Below are positions 51,518-59,685 of a stretch of DNA of 64,000 bases, piece by piece. The notes beneath the pieces were generated by a model. It searched no databases. It was not told the origin of the DNA and worked only from the letters and a program-made list of their open reading frames with translations. The position numbers and the translations under genes are program-made. Origin of the DNA: DASQWC01 sp035640475 (GTDB taxonomy: Bacteria; Actinomycetota; JAICYB01); assembly GCA_035640475.1 (NCBI GenBank), contig DASQWC010000023.1, positions 6,075 to 70,074 on the forward strand, read 5' to 3'. The first letter of the stretch is position 1. Every line of letters starts with the position of its first letter.

Positions 51518-52924
51518 GTGCTCAACCTCTACAACACGCTAACCGGCCGGAAGGAAGCGGTCGTCCCCGAGAACGGGACCGTGAAGATCTACTCATGCGG
51601 CCCGACCGTCTACCGGCCCGTGCACATCGGCAACTTGCGCTCATTTCTCTTGTCCGACATCGTCGCGCGCGCCATCACGTACCGAGATGTCGAGGTCTAC
51701 AAGGTCATGAACATCACCGATGTCGGACACATGACCGACGAGCTCACCGACGACGGCCGTGACAAGATGCTGCTGGCCGCGGACGACGAAGGACTGTCTA
51801 CCGAACAAATCGCAGCCAAGTACACGAACGCCTTCCACGAGGACATCGCCGCCGTCAACATCAAACCGGCAGACGTGTACCCGAAAGCAACAGAGCACGT
51901 CCCGCAGATCATCGAGCTCATCGCCAAGCTCATCGAGCGCGGCCACGCCTACGAGGTCGGCGGCACCGTCTACTACGACGTCACCACGTTTCCCGCCTAC
52001 GGACGCCTCTCGCACCAGTCGCTCGACGACATGCGCGCGGGCCACCGTATCGAGGAAGTCGACAGCGCGAAGCGCCATCACCAGGACTTTGTGCTGTGGC
52101 GCGCGGCCGGGCCGAGACGGGAGCTCGTGTACGACTCGCCCTGGGGACCGGGCTATCCCGGCTGGCATATCGAGTGCTCCGCGATGTCGCTCGAATACCT
52201 CGGCGAGCGCTTCGATATCCACACGGCCGGCATCGACCTGCGCTTTCCCCATCACGAGGACGAGATCGCGCAGTCCGAGGGAGCGGTCGGGCACGAAGTC
52301 GTCAAGCTCTGGGTGCACGGTGAGCACCTGTTGATGGGACGCGCAAAGATGGCGAAGTCGGCCGGCAACGTGCTGACGATCGGGAGCGTCGCCGATCAAG
52401 GATTCGATCCACTCGCGTTCCGGTACCTGTGCTTCACCGGCCGGTATCGGCGCCAGGTCCACTTTACAGACGACGCGCTCGTCGCGGCCGCAACAGCGCT
52501 CCGTCGATTGCGCGAGCAAGTCTCCTTGCTCGGCGGCGCCGGTGCGGTGCCGGCGACGGACACCGCGTTGCGCGAAGCGGTCGAAGACGACGCGGCTTTG
52601 GCCCATCACGCGCGCTTCGTCGACGCCGTCACCGACGATCTCGACCTGCCTTCGGCGCTGACGGTGCTGCACGATGCGCTCGGCGACGATGCCGTATCGC
52701 CCGCCGTGCGCTGGACGCTTGCCGCATCGTGGGATGCCGTCCTCGGCCTGGATCTCGTCGGCTCCGGCGAGCTCCCTCCGGAACTCGCCGCGCTCGTGCG
52801 CGAGCGCGAGGAAGCGCGCAGCGCACGCGACTTCGCCCGCGCCGACGAGATCCGTGATCGTCTCCGTTCCGCCGGTATCGAGCTGCTCGACTCGGCGGCC
52901 GGAACCAGCTGGGTGAGGAGATAG
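51518..52924 (+). CDS. cysS: Cysteinyl-tRNA synthetase
   Basis: A 468-residue class I synthetase. SCGPTVYRPVHIGNLRSFLL holds the HIGH-type motif (HIGN, 36-39), and the KMSKS-type motif is KMAKS (277-281) in GRAKMAKSAGN. Zinc ligands are C27, C220 (WHIECSAM), H245 and E249 (FPHHEDE). The C-terminal ADEIRDRLRSAGIELLDS is the anticodon-side tail, so it is CysS rather than the mycothiol ligase MshC. GTG start. The stop is inside the ribosome-site region of the next gene. Confidence 0.94.
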   Translation: MLNLYNTLTGRKEAVVPENGTVKIYSCGPTVYRPVHIGNLRSFLLSDIVARAITYRDVEVYKVMNITDVGHMTDELTDDGRDKMLLAADDEGLSTEQIAAKYTNAFHEDIAAVNIKPADVYPKATEHVPQIIELIAKLIERGHAYEVGGTVYYDVTTFPAYGRLSHQSLDDMRAGHRIEEVDSAKRHHQDFVLWRAAGPRRELVYDSPWGPGYPGWHIECSAMSLEYLGERFDIHTAGIDLRFPHHEDEIAQSEGAVGHEVVKLWVHGEHLLMGRAKMAKSAGNVLTIGSVADQGFDPLAFRYLCFTGRYRRQVHFTDDALVAAATALRRLREQVSLLGGAGAVPATDTALREAVEDDAALAHHARFVDAVTDDLDLPSALTVLHDALGDDAVSPAVRWTLAASWDAVLGLDLVGSGELPPELAALVREREEARSARDFARADEIRDRLRSAGIELLDSAAGTSWVRR

Positions 52925-52926
52925 CG

Positions 52927-53907
52927 ATCCGTTCCGTCAAGTCATCCCTCGACGAGCTCCTCGCGGGGGCGGAGTCGCGAGAGCCGTGGAAGACCGCCGA
53001 TTCGCTGTCGGGAAGCGAGCTCGAACGCGTCGTCATCGGCGGTGAGCGATACGTCCTGAAGCACTTGCACGTGGACGACGACTGGATCCAGCGCGCTCAG
53101 GGTGACCTGGTGACGCGGCCGGTCGTGATGTGGACGGCGGGGCTGTACGACGAGCTGCCGGAATTCATCGACCACACGATCGTCGACATCGCGACCGGAC
53201 TCGGCCGCAACGGGTGGGGCGCCGCACTGTTGATGCGCGACGTCTCCGGCTGCATGGTGTCCGTCGAGAAGGGCACTATTCCTCTCGATCAGCACGCGCG
53301 ATTCATCGATCACATGGCAAAGCTCCACGCACACTTCTGGGGCTTCCGCGACACGTACGGTCTCATGCCGAGAGGCAACCTCTACCTCATGTTCTCGTCA
53401 CTCATGACCGATTACGAGGCCGGGCACGGCGGGCCGGGCGGCGTCCCAGACATGGCCGGCGCGGGGTGGGAGCGCATGGCCGACCTTGCGCCCGGGCTGG
53501 CCGAGATCGTCTTCCCGCTTCTGCGCGACCCGTGGCCGCTGGTCGACGCTCAGGCCGCCGGGCCGCAGACGCTGGTCCACAGCGACTGGAAGGCCGGCAA
53601 CCTCGGCTCCCACGACGATGGACGGACCATCCTGCTCGACTGGGCCTTCCCCAGCGAAGCACCCGGGACGGCCGACCTCGGGTGGTACCTGGCGGTGAAC
53701 TGCGATCTCCTCCCGCATTCCAAAGAGGAGACGATCGCCCTATATAAGGAGTCGCTCGAGCGTGAGGGCATCCAGACCACAGGCTGGTGGGAAGCGCAGC
53801 TCGAGCTTGCCCTGCTCGCTCAGGTCGTGCTTCTCGGCTGGTCGAAGACGGGCGACGAGCTGGCCTGGTGGGAGGAGCGGGTACCCCGGGCGCTTCGCTT
53901 CCTTTAA
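52927..53907 (+). CDS. Phosphotransferase paralogue with non-standard start
   Basis: A kinase-like protein of about 326 residues, paralogous to the one at 4791-5750. ERYVLKHLHVDDDWIQRA is the ATP-lysine strand, QTLVHSDWKAGNLGSHDDG the catalytic loop (H-S-D-x-x-x-x-N) and TILLDWAFPSEAPGTADLG the metal Asp. No ATG, GTG or TTG precedes these motifs after the cysS stop. AGGAG (52916-52920) is six bases before ATC at 52927 and directly before ATA at 52921, so one of these is the likely start. Substrate unknown. Confidence 0.8.
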   Translation: MRSVKSSLDELLAGAESREPWKTADSLSGSELERVVIGGERYVLKHLHVDDDWIQRAQGDLVTRPVVMWTAGLYDELPEFIDHTIVDIATGLGRNGWGAALLMRDVSGCMVSVEKGTIPLDQHARFIDHMAKLHAHFWGFRDTYGLMPRGNLYLMFSSLMTDYEAGHGGPGGVPDMAGAGWERMADLAPGLAEIVFPLLRDPWPLVDAQAAGPQTLVHSDWKAGNLGSHDDGRTILLDWAFPSEAPGTADLGWYLAVNCDLLPHSKEETIALYKESLEREGIQTTGWWEAQLELALLAQVVLLGWSKTGDELAWWEERVPRALRFL

Positions 53908-56462
53908 GAACGATCTCTGGGCTGAAGTGCCCGGTGGAGACTCTCCTCGATCCGCCGGACGTGCTCCGCGCTTGTGACCCGGTGACCCTCGAGATCGTGG
54001 ACGTAGAACACGTCGACCACCTCCACCCCGTAGGTCGCGATCTTCGCAAACGAGAGGTCGCACCCCACGTCGACCAGCGCTTTCGTGATCATCCGAAGGA
54101 GGCCGAGCCTGTCCTCGGTGTGAACCTCGACGACCGTGTGGGTCTGGGACGCGTGGTTGTCGACGACGACCTGGAGGCTGGCGCCCGATCTGGTGCCCAT
54201 GCGCCGGCGCCTGGATTGGGCGGCCTTCCGGCCGAGCTGGTCGTCGAGGTCGAGGTGCCCGTCCAACGCCGAGGCGATGTCGCGCCGCACCTGCTGCCAG
54301 CGATCCTCGGGAACCGAGCCGTGCGCCCCGCGGACGCGGAAGACTTCGATGGCAACACCGTCCGAGCGCGTGTAGATCTCGGCGTCGTGTACGTCGATCG
54401 ACCGAAGGGCAAGCACGCCGGCTACGGCTGCGAACAGGCCCGGCCGGTCGTGCGCGACCACGATGAGCTCGTCGGCTTCCTCCAGCCGCTCCTCGGACGT
54501 CCGCACCTCACCCGGGCCGAGGGGTTCGCGCAGCAGACGAAGCTGGCGAAGTGCCGCGTCGACCTCCAGACCGGCGAGCCATGCCTCGGGCATCGGTCCG
54601 ACGACGCGCTCGGCCTCCTCACGTGACAACTCGAGCGTTTCGGCGAGCGCTCCGAGCTGCTGCGACATCTCCCCGGGCGCGTCCGGCGCGCCTTCGAGAC
54701 GGTGCTTCGTCTTGGCGTAGAGCTCCCGCACGAGTGAGGCCCGGAAGGACGACCATGCCTCGGGGCCCGTCGCGAGCGAATCCGCACGCGTGAGCAGGAA
54801 CAACATGGCCAGACGCCGGATGTCGCCGACTCGCTCTACGGTCTCGTCGATCGTCCGCGCATCGTTGAGATCCCTGCGCGTCGCCAGCGAGACCAACGTC
54901 AAGTGCTCACGGACGAGAAACTCGACGTCGTCGACCTTGGACGGCTCGAGTCCGATGCGCCGCGCCGACTCGACGGCGAGGCGGCTCCCCTGCGCGGAGT
55001 GATCGCCTCCTCGTCCTTTTCCGATGTCGTGGAGCAGTGCGGCGAGGAATAACGGCTGGTGGTCGTCGACGTACGACCAGGCATCTTTTTGGTCGCGCTC
55101 GTCGGAGGAGCGGCTGGCGGCGAGCTCGGCGACGGCGGCGAGCAGATGCCGGTCCACCGTGTACCGGTGATAGAGATCGCGCTGTGGAAAACATCTGATC
55201 GGGTCCCACTCGTGCAAGAGGGCGCCGAGCAGTCCGGCGAGATCCATTGCTTCAAGCGCGCGAACGCCGCCCGCGCCCGATTGAAGAATGTCGAGGAATA
55301 CCTCGCGTGCGTCGGAAGTCCATACGAGCTCCGGCGATTGCACCAAGTCCTCGTGCAAACGGTTGAGTGCGCCTCGTCCGATCGGCGCATCGCGTCGAAC
55401 CGATGTAAGGAATACTCGCAACCAACCCGCGGGATCGTCGCGCGGGTGCGTCACCGCCGTAACCTCTAGTCGTCCGTCGACGAGCACACATCCTTCGCCC
55501 GCGGTCTCCGTGTCGGTCGAACGCCAGCGACGACGACGCTGGTGTGTGATGCGATCCCAGAAGCTCGTCACGACCGCGTCGACTTGGCGCGCGTGTGCGT
55601 AGAGCTCCTGCATCACGCGATCGGCGGGCCCGGCGCCGTTCCCTTCGTATCCGAACCGGCGCGCGAGGTCGTCCTGCTCGGCGAGATACAGCTGGTCCTG
55701 GTGCCGAGCCGTCAGCAAGTGCAGACCGATCCTGAGACGAAGCAGAAACGTTCGTGCCGACGCGATGAGGTTTCGATCGAGCTCGCTCAGGTGCCCGGAG
55801 GCAACGAGACCCTCGAGACCGTCGCCACCCGGCAACACCTTCGACGCCCACAGGATCGTATGAATGTCTCGCAGCCCTCCCGCTGAGTCGCGGATGTTCG
55901 GCTCGAGCAAGTGACCCGCGTGTCCGTAGCGCAGATGCCGGTCCGACGATGACTTCACGAGTTCCCTGAAGAAGGAGGCCCGTCCCCGGTCGATCCGCCG
56001 GCGTACCGATCCATCGAGATCGGCGAACAAACCGCGATCGCCGGACAGGAAGCGAGCATCGATTACCGCGCACACCTCGTCGATTTGATTGAAGTTTCGA
56101 ATGACGTCACGAGGTTCGCGGATCCTGTCGCCGAGCTCGCGTTTCGAGTCGTACAGCGGGTACATCACCTCGCGGCTCAACGCGGTGACGTCCGCGCTCG
56201 GCCAGCCCCGATAGAGCAGCAATAAGTCCAGGTCGGAGGCGGGAGCCAGCTCGCGCCGTCCGTAGCCCCCGAGAGCCAGGAGGGCGATTCCTTCCTGCGG
56301 ACGGCCCGAACGCGAGAGCGCGTCATCGAAGACGCCGACGACGATCGCATCGACGTCGTTGGAGTGCGCAACAACGATGTCGTCCGACGACATACCCGAG
56401 TCGCCGAGCGACTCGACGCGGCCACGAGCGCGGGCGAATGCTTCGCGGATCTCGACGGTCAC
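53904..56462 (-). CDS. glnD: P-II uridylyl/adenylyltransferase GlnD
   Basis: An 852-residue enzyme that modifies and demodifies P-II at the T-loop Tyr. The nucleotidyltransferase motif is GGYGRRELAPASDLDLLLL (65-83). The HD domain contains YHRYTVDRHLLAAVAELA (431-448) and ALLHDIGKGRGGDHSA (475-490). Two ACT domains are at about 665-715 (LIVVAHDRPGLFAAVAGVLA) and 775-830 (HTVVEVHTEDRLGLLRMITK). In several actinobacteria GlnD adds AMP rather than UMP. It is the intact model for the degenerate GlnD-like part of the antiporter fusion. GTG start. Confidence 0.96.
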   Translation of the reverse strand: MTVEIREAFARARGRVESLGDSGMSSDDIVVAHSNDVDAIVVGVFDDALSRSGRPQEGIALLALGGYGRRELAPASDLDLLLLYRGWPSADVTALSREVMYPLYDSKRELGDRIREPRDVIRNFNQIDEVCAVIDARFLSGDRGLFADLDGSVRRRIDRGRASFFRELVKSSSDRHLRYGHAGHLLEPNIRDSAGGLRDIHTILWASKVLPGGDGLEGLVASGHLSELDRNLIASARTFLLRLRIGLHLLTARHQDQLYLAEQDDLARRFGYEGNGAGPADRVMQELYAHARQVDAVVTSFWDRITHQRRRRWRSTDTETAGEGCVLVDGRLEVTAVTHPRDDPAGWLRVFLTSVRRDAPIGRGALNRLHEDLVQSPELVWTSDAREVFLDILQSGAGGVRALEAMDLAGLLGALLHEWDPIRCFPQRDLYHRYTVDRHLLAAVAELAASRSSDERDQKDAWSYVDDHQPLFLAALLHDIGKGRGGDHSAQGSRLAVESARRIGLEPSKVDDVEFLVREHLTLVSLATRRDLNDARTIDETVERVGDIRRLAMLFLLTRADSLATGPEAWSSFRASLVRELYAKTKHRLEGAPDAPGEMSQQLGALAETLELSREEAERVVGPMPEAWLAGLEVDAALRQLRLLREPLGPGEVRTSEERLEEADELIVVAHDRPGLFAAVAGVLALRSIDVHDAEIYTRSDGVAIEVFRVRGAHGSVPEDRWQQVRRDIASALDGHLDLDDQLGRKAAQSRRRRMGTRSGASLQVVVDNHASQTHTVVEVHTEDRLGLLRMITKALVDVGCDLSFAKIATYGVEVVDVFYVHDLEGHRVTSAEHVRRIEESLHRALQPRDRS

Positions 56463-56494
56463 GGCTTCAGTATCTCGGAGACAAAACGTCGCCG

Positions 56495-56531
56495 AAAAAG
56501 CGACTCCCCCGCGGGTCTCCGCGGGGGAGTC
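56495..56531 (-). terminator. Intrinsic terminator after the histone-like gene
   Basis: GACTCCCCCGCGG-gtct-CCGCGGGGGAGTC is a perfect 13-bp stem (56502-56531), followed on the minus strand by GCTTTTTCGG. It lies 23 bases after the stop of the Lys-rich gene and only 33 bases before the glnD start. It is the clearest rho-independent terminator in the window. It leaves little room for a separate glnD promoter. Confidence 0.9.
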
Positions 56532-56554
56532 TCAGTAGTTCAAACGCACCGGAC

Positions 56555-56938
56555 TTACTTCTTCCGCCTCCTCGGTCGCTTCATAGCGACGTCGGGAGCA
56601 GCCGCCTTACGGCGCCTCCGGCGCGCGGGCTTCTTGCGAGCGGCCGCCTTCTTGCGAGCGGGCTTACGCTTCGCAGCCTTCTTCCGTGCTGGCTTGCGCT
56701 TCGCAGCCTTCTTACGCGCGGGCTTCCGCTTCGCAGCCTTCTTCCGTGCTGGCTTGCGCTTCGCCGCCTTCCTGCGCGCTGGCTTCCGCTTCGCGGCCTT
56801 CTTCCGCGCGGGCTTACGCTTCGCCGCCTTGCGAGCGGGCTTGCGCTTCGCAGCCTTCCTTCGCGCGGGCTTCTTGCGTGCAGTCGACTTACGTGCAGTC
56901 GACTTGCGACGCGATCGCTTTGCCGCCTTACGTGGCAT
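56555..56938 (-). CDS. Lys/Ala/Arg/Pro-rich histone H1-like DNA-binding protein
   Basis: A 127-residue, extremely basic protein. Its centre is seven KRKPAR units, mostly in the ten-residue repeat AAKRKPARKK, encoded by a 27-30-base DNA repeat. The start PRKAAKRSRRKSTARKSTAR and the Arg-rich end lack acidic residues almost entirely. Such PAKKA-like tails occur in histone H1 and in actinobacterial HupB-type proteins, but here there is no HU domain. Probably a nucleoid-compacting protein. A strong GGAGGGAGGTG ribosome site precedes the ATG. Confidence 0.85.
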   Translation of the reverse strand: MPRKAAKRSRRKSTARKSTARKKPARRKAAKRKPARKAAKRKPARKKAAKRKPARRKAAKRKPARKKAAKRKPARKKAAKRKPARKKAAKRKPARKKAAARKKPARRRRRKAAAPDVAMKRPRRRKK

Positions 56939-57018
56939 CCAGTTCACCTCCCTCCTTCGATCAGATGACCTCGAGTACGCAACACACCTGCACGTACCCA
57001 CTTATGAGGCCGTTGATT

Positions 57019-57047
57019 ACCATAGCCGCAAGTCGTGCGCGTGTGAA
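57019..57047 (-). promoter_or_regulatory. Possible promoter of the histone-like gene
   Basis: On the minus strand TTCACA (57047-57042) and TATGGT (57024-57019) are separated by 17 bases, and TTGACA lies further upstream (57070-57065). The surrounding 237-base spacer (56939-57175) is visibly richer in A and T than the genes around it and holds no reading frame I trust. Confidence 0.35.
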
Positions 57048-57175
57048 GGGTTTAGTGCACCGTTTGTCAAGCACGTTGCAACGCTGCAGATGCGCAGATC
57101 ACACGCAGTACTGACGTAGATTGCGTGTGGACGAAGTGTGGATCGTTGTTGCGTCGCGAATGAAATGTCGACGCG

Positions 57176-57508
57176 TTACGACGCGACGCGCGTTCGTGGA
57201 CGTCTTCCGATACGAACGGAAGCAACGCGCGCAAGAACATCTCGAATGTCTTCGCCGTCTGCAATCAACGAGAACAATCTGTGCGCTTGACGGCGCAACC
57301 GCGTGCGCTCGCGCTCAGTCAAACCGCCCCAGATGCCATAACGCTCGCCGTTGGCAAGCGCGTATTCGAGACAATCGAGGCGCACCGTGCAGTTCACACA
57401 CACACGCTTGGCAGAGTCGCCGGGGCTGCCACGCTCGGGGAAGAAGAGATCAGGATCTTGCGCGCGGCAGAGCGCGCTCTCTTGCCAGTCGTAGCGAATA
57501 CGCCACAC
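57176..57508 (-). CDS. WhiB-family iron-sulfur transcription factor
   Basis: A 110-residue WhiB-like protein. The four cluster cysteines are C14 (ALCRAQDPDLFFPE), C37, C40 (RVCVNCTV) and C46 (RLDCLEYAL). The turn motif GIWGGLTERER follows at about 58-68, and the C-terminus is basic. WhiB proteins are restricted to Actinobacteria and their phages, and sense redox state or bind sigma factor. Its own promoter is visible upstream. Confidence 0.95.
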   Translation of the reverse strand: MWRIRYDWQESALCRAQDPDLFFPERGSPGDSAKRVCVNCTVRLDCLEYALANGERYGIWGGLTERERTRLRRQAHRLFSLIADGEDIRDVLARVASVRIGRRPRTRVAS

Positions 57509-57568
57509 GCCTGCCCCCTTGGTCGCATCGGTCGCATCAACGAGGGATTGTGTAATTACGTTCGTGTA

Positions 57569-57596
57569 ATTGTAGTGACACCGTCACTTCTGTCAA
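57569..57596 (-). promoter_or_regulatory. Promoter of the WhiB gene with palindrome in the spacer
   Basis: On the minus strand TTGACA (57596-57591) and TACAAT (57574-57569) are 16 bases apart, close to the primary sigma consensus. The spacer contains AGTGAC-acc-GTCACT (57574-57588), a perfect 6-bp-arm palindrome well placed for a repressor. Downstream, GTGTAATT occurs twice 14 bases apart (around 57550 and 57564). The rest of the 140-base spacer to the next gene has nothing else clear. Confidence 0.65.
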
Positions 57597-57648
57597 GGGG
57601 TGGGGCTGGAGTGTCGTTCGCCGAAATCGCCGCGCTGTTATCGCGCGA

Positions 57649-58062
57649 TCAGCTCAGGTATCCGCGCCAAATCCAAGCTGCGAGTCCGATCATCGCCGTC
57701 GATCCGAACAGTCCGGCCACGGCCAGACCACGATTCGGCGGTGCGCTCTCGGGCGACGGCGTCGGGCTGAGTGTTGCAAACGGTGTGATCGTCGGCTCGG
57801 ATGTTTGCGACGGCGTCACCGACGCCGTCGCCGTCGCCGACGGCTCGGGCGTCTGGGTTGGAAGCGCCGTCGGCGGAGCCGTCGGCGGTTGTGTCGGCAC
57901 CGGCGTTGCCGTGGTGCAGAACGGCGGAAGGCACGGCTCGGTAGGCGTCGGCGACGGCGAAGCGGACGCCGTCGGCGGCGGCGTGAGTTGTGCGTTCGCG
58001 CGAGTCATGAAGAACAGGAGCGACGCAGCGCCGAAAACGAGGACAGCCGCGACGCGCCGCAC
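57649..58062 (-). CDS. Exported Pro/Thr-rich protein with C-terminal membrane helix
   Basis: A 137-residue protein. It has a signal peptide (VAAVLVFGAASLLFFMTRAN), a low-complexity Pro/Thr/Ser/Ala stalk of about 85 residues with one short Cys pair (PCLPPFC), and a C-terminal helix (GLAVAGLFGSTAMIGLAAWI) with a basic end. This is a wall- or membrane-anchored stalk without a visible functional domain. GTG at 58062 starts one base after the stop of the AsnC-type gene. Confidence 0.7.
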   Translation of the reverse strand: MRRVAAVLVFGAASLLFFMTRANAQLTPPPTASASPSPTPTEPCLPPFCTTATPVPTQPPTAPPTALPTQTPEPSATATASVTPSQTSEPTITPFATLSPTPSPESAPPNRGLAVAGLFGSTAMIGLAAWIWRGYLS

Positions 58063-58063
58063 G

Positions 58064-58297
58064 CTACATCTCAACAACGAGGTGCGTCTCGGTCGAGCGA
58101 ACACCGGGCAGGCCGTGAATCCGTTCGAGCACGACCTCAGCGAGGTGCTTGTCGTCCGGAAACTCGCAGAACGCGAAGATGTCCGGCTGACCCCAGCACG
58201 TGTGCGCTTGCTTCACGCCGTCCAGTCCGCGAATCGTTGCGAGGACGTCCTGCGCGTGGCCGGCCTCGACCGAAACCAGAATGTACGCCGCCGCCAT
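58064..58297 (-). CDS. Stand-alone Lrp/AsnC ligand-binding (RAM) domain protein
   Basis: A 77-residue protein consisting only of the RAM/AsnC effector domain: AAAYILVSVEAGHAQDVLAT, CWGQPDIFAFCEFPDDKHLA and LERIHGLPGVRSTETHLVVE. No DNA-binding part. Such proteins bind amino acids or partner with full Lrp regulators. GGAGGAAGCG precedes the ATG. Divergent from the NTPase gene by 71 bases. Confidence 0.85.
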   Translation of the reverse strand: MAAAYILVSVEAGHAQDVLATIRGLDGVKQAHTCWGQPDIFAFCEFPDDKHLAEVVLERIHGLPGVRSTETHLVVEM

Positions 58298-58368
58298 CGC
58301 TTCCTCCGCTACGCTCCCCCAAACGGAAAACCGAGTGTAATCACTGCTCTCGCATCGGCGCGGATACC

Positions 58369-58917
58369 ATGACAGCGGTGGCACGCGTTCTGCTCACGGG
58401 TCCGCCGGGGGTCGGAAAGACGACCCTCGCCCTCCACGTCGCCGACATACTTCGACAACGAGGCGAAGTGCTCGCGGGTTTCACGACCTCCGACATCCGC
58501 CGGGGCGGCCGGCGCACGGGCTTCCTCATCACCGGGCTCGGCGGACTCGAGCGGACGCTTGCCGTTCGCGGCGGCCCCGGCCCCCGGGTCGGGAGCTACG
58601 GCGTCGATGTAAGCGCCTTCGAGGAGGTCGCGCTCCTCGAGCTTCAAAACGGCCTCGAACTCGGCTCGACGCTCGTCATCGACGAGATCGGCAAGATGGA
58701 GCTCCTTTCGCAGGACTTTCGCGCGCTCCTCGAGGAGATCTTCACGTCCGAACGCGTCGTCGCGACGATCCACGCGCAGAACCACCCGGTCACCGACGCG
58801 CTGAAAGCGCGGCCGGACGTGCATCTCGTCGATGTCGAGTGGAGACGGCGCGACGAGCAGGCGTCCGAGATCGCCGATCTCGTCCTGAACGCGCCCGCCG
58901 CGGCCGACGTGGGCTAG
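58369..58917 (+). CDS. THEP1-type nucleoside-triphosphatase
   Basis: A 182-residue P-loop NTPase. Walker A is LLTGPPGVGKTTLALHVADI, followed by GFTTSDIRRGGRRTGFLITG and Walker B TLVIDEIGKMELLSQDFRAL, then VVATIHAQNHPVTDALK. These are the signatures of the THEP1/NTPase_1 family, which hydrolyses NTPs; its cellular role is unknown. The first 94 bases after it (58918-59010) hold no gene. Confidence 0.93.
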   Translation: MTAVARVLLTGPPGVGKTTLALHVADILRQRGEVLAGFTTSDIRRGGRRTGFLITGLGGLERTLAVRGGPGPRVGSYGVDVSAFEEVALLELQNGLELGSTLVIDEIGKMELLSQDFRALLEEIFTSERVVATIHAQNHPVTDALKARPDVHLVDVEWRRRDEQASEIADLVLNAPAAADVG

Positions 58918-59010
58918 CCAGTTCCAAGGGGCGGCCAACGCCGGATCCTGAACTCCGCGAAATCTGTACCCACGGGAACGGGTTGGTCCCAGCCGTGCTT
59001 AGATAAAGGT

Positions 59011-59685
59011 ATGCCCCAGACCGCAGACGACTGGCCGCCGCTTCCCGACGTGCAGGAGCCGCAGCCGCCGCGCGAGCGCCGTTCCTGGGGCAAGGTGTCC
59101 CATACCGACCGGTACCGGCGGCAGCGGCGTGACCTCCTGCGCGCCGCCGGCCGGCTTGCTGCGCAAAAAGGGTTTGAGGGGCCGCGTGTCGCCGACATCG
59201 TCGCCGAGGCCGGCCTCTCCAAGAGCACCTTCTACGAGCACTTCGCCTCCAAAGAGGACTGCTTCGTCGAGCTGCACCGGCGAACGAGCGCGCAGATGCT
59301 CCAGACGGCCGTCGATGCCGCGGAGGCCCACGCGCAGCGGGGCGCCTACGAGTGTCTCGACGCCGTCATCCGAGCCTTCGTCGGCTACGCCGACCGGAAC
59401 CCGCGCCTCGCGCAGGTGCTCGGCCCGGCCTTCGGAGCGTCGCTGCCGGTCGTGCAGAAACAGCGCGAGGAGAACTTCCGCCGGGTCGTCCACTTCTTTG
59501 CGACCCTCGGGCGGCGCCTCGGCTCGAAGCTCGAACCGGACGAGCTAGAGCTCACCTCGACGATCCTCGTGGGCGGTGTGACCGACATCCTCGGTGATCT
59601 GCGGCGCGACCAGGACACGCTGGACGGCAAGCTGTCGCAGATCGCGTCGCTCGGCTGCAGGGCGTTCGGGCTCGACCGTTCGTGA
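59011..59685 (+). CDS. TetR-family repressor
   Basis: A 224-residue regulator. The HTH covers about residues 38-85: LRAAGRLAAQKGFEGPRVAD, IVAEAGLSKSTFYEHFASKE. The N-terminal 35 residues are Pro/Arg-rich. The C-terminal ligand domain is ordinary. Its TGA overlaps the GTG of the first exporter gene, so it very likely controls the ABC exporter downstream and itself. Confidence 0.93.
   Translation: MPQTADDWPPLPDVQEPQPPRERRSWGKVSHTDRYRRQRRDLLRAAGRLAAQKGFEGPRVADIVAEAGLSKSTFYEHFASKEDCFVELHRRTSAQMLQTAVDAAEAHAQRGAYECLDAVIRAFVGYADRNPRLAQVLGPAFGASLPVVQKQREENFRRVVHFFATLGRRLGSKLEPDELELTSTILVGGVTDILGDLRRDQDTLDGKLSQIASLGCRAFGLDRS

Noticed and set aside
51518..52924. Mycothiol cysteine ligase MshC instead of CysS
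   Set aside because: The SCGPTVYRPVHIGN motif and the C-terminal anticodon-side tail are of the CysS type, and the length exceeds the usual MshC.
56640..56900. Regular 27-30-base repeats suggesting a CRISPR array
   Set aside because: The repeats are contiguous, with no spacers, stay in one reading frame and encode KRKPAR units of the histone-like protein.
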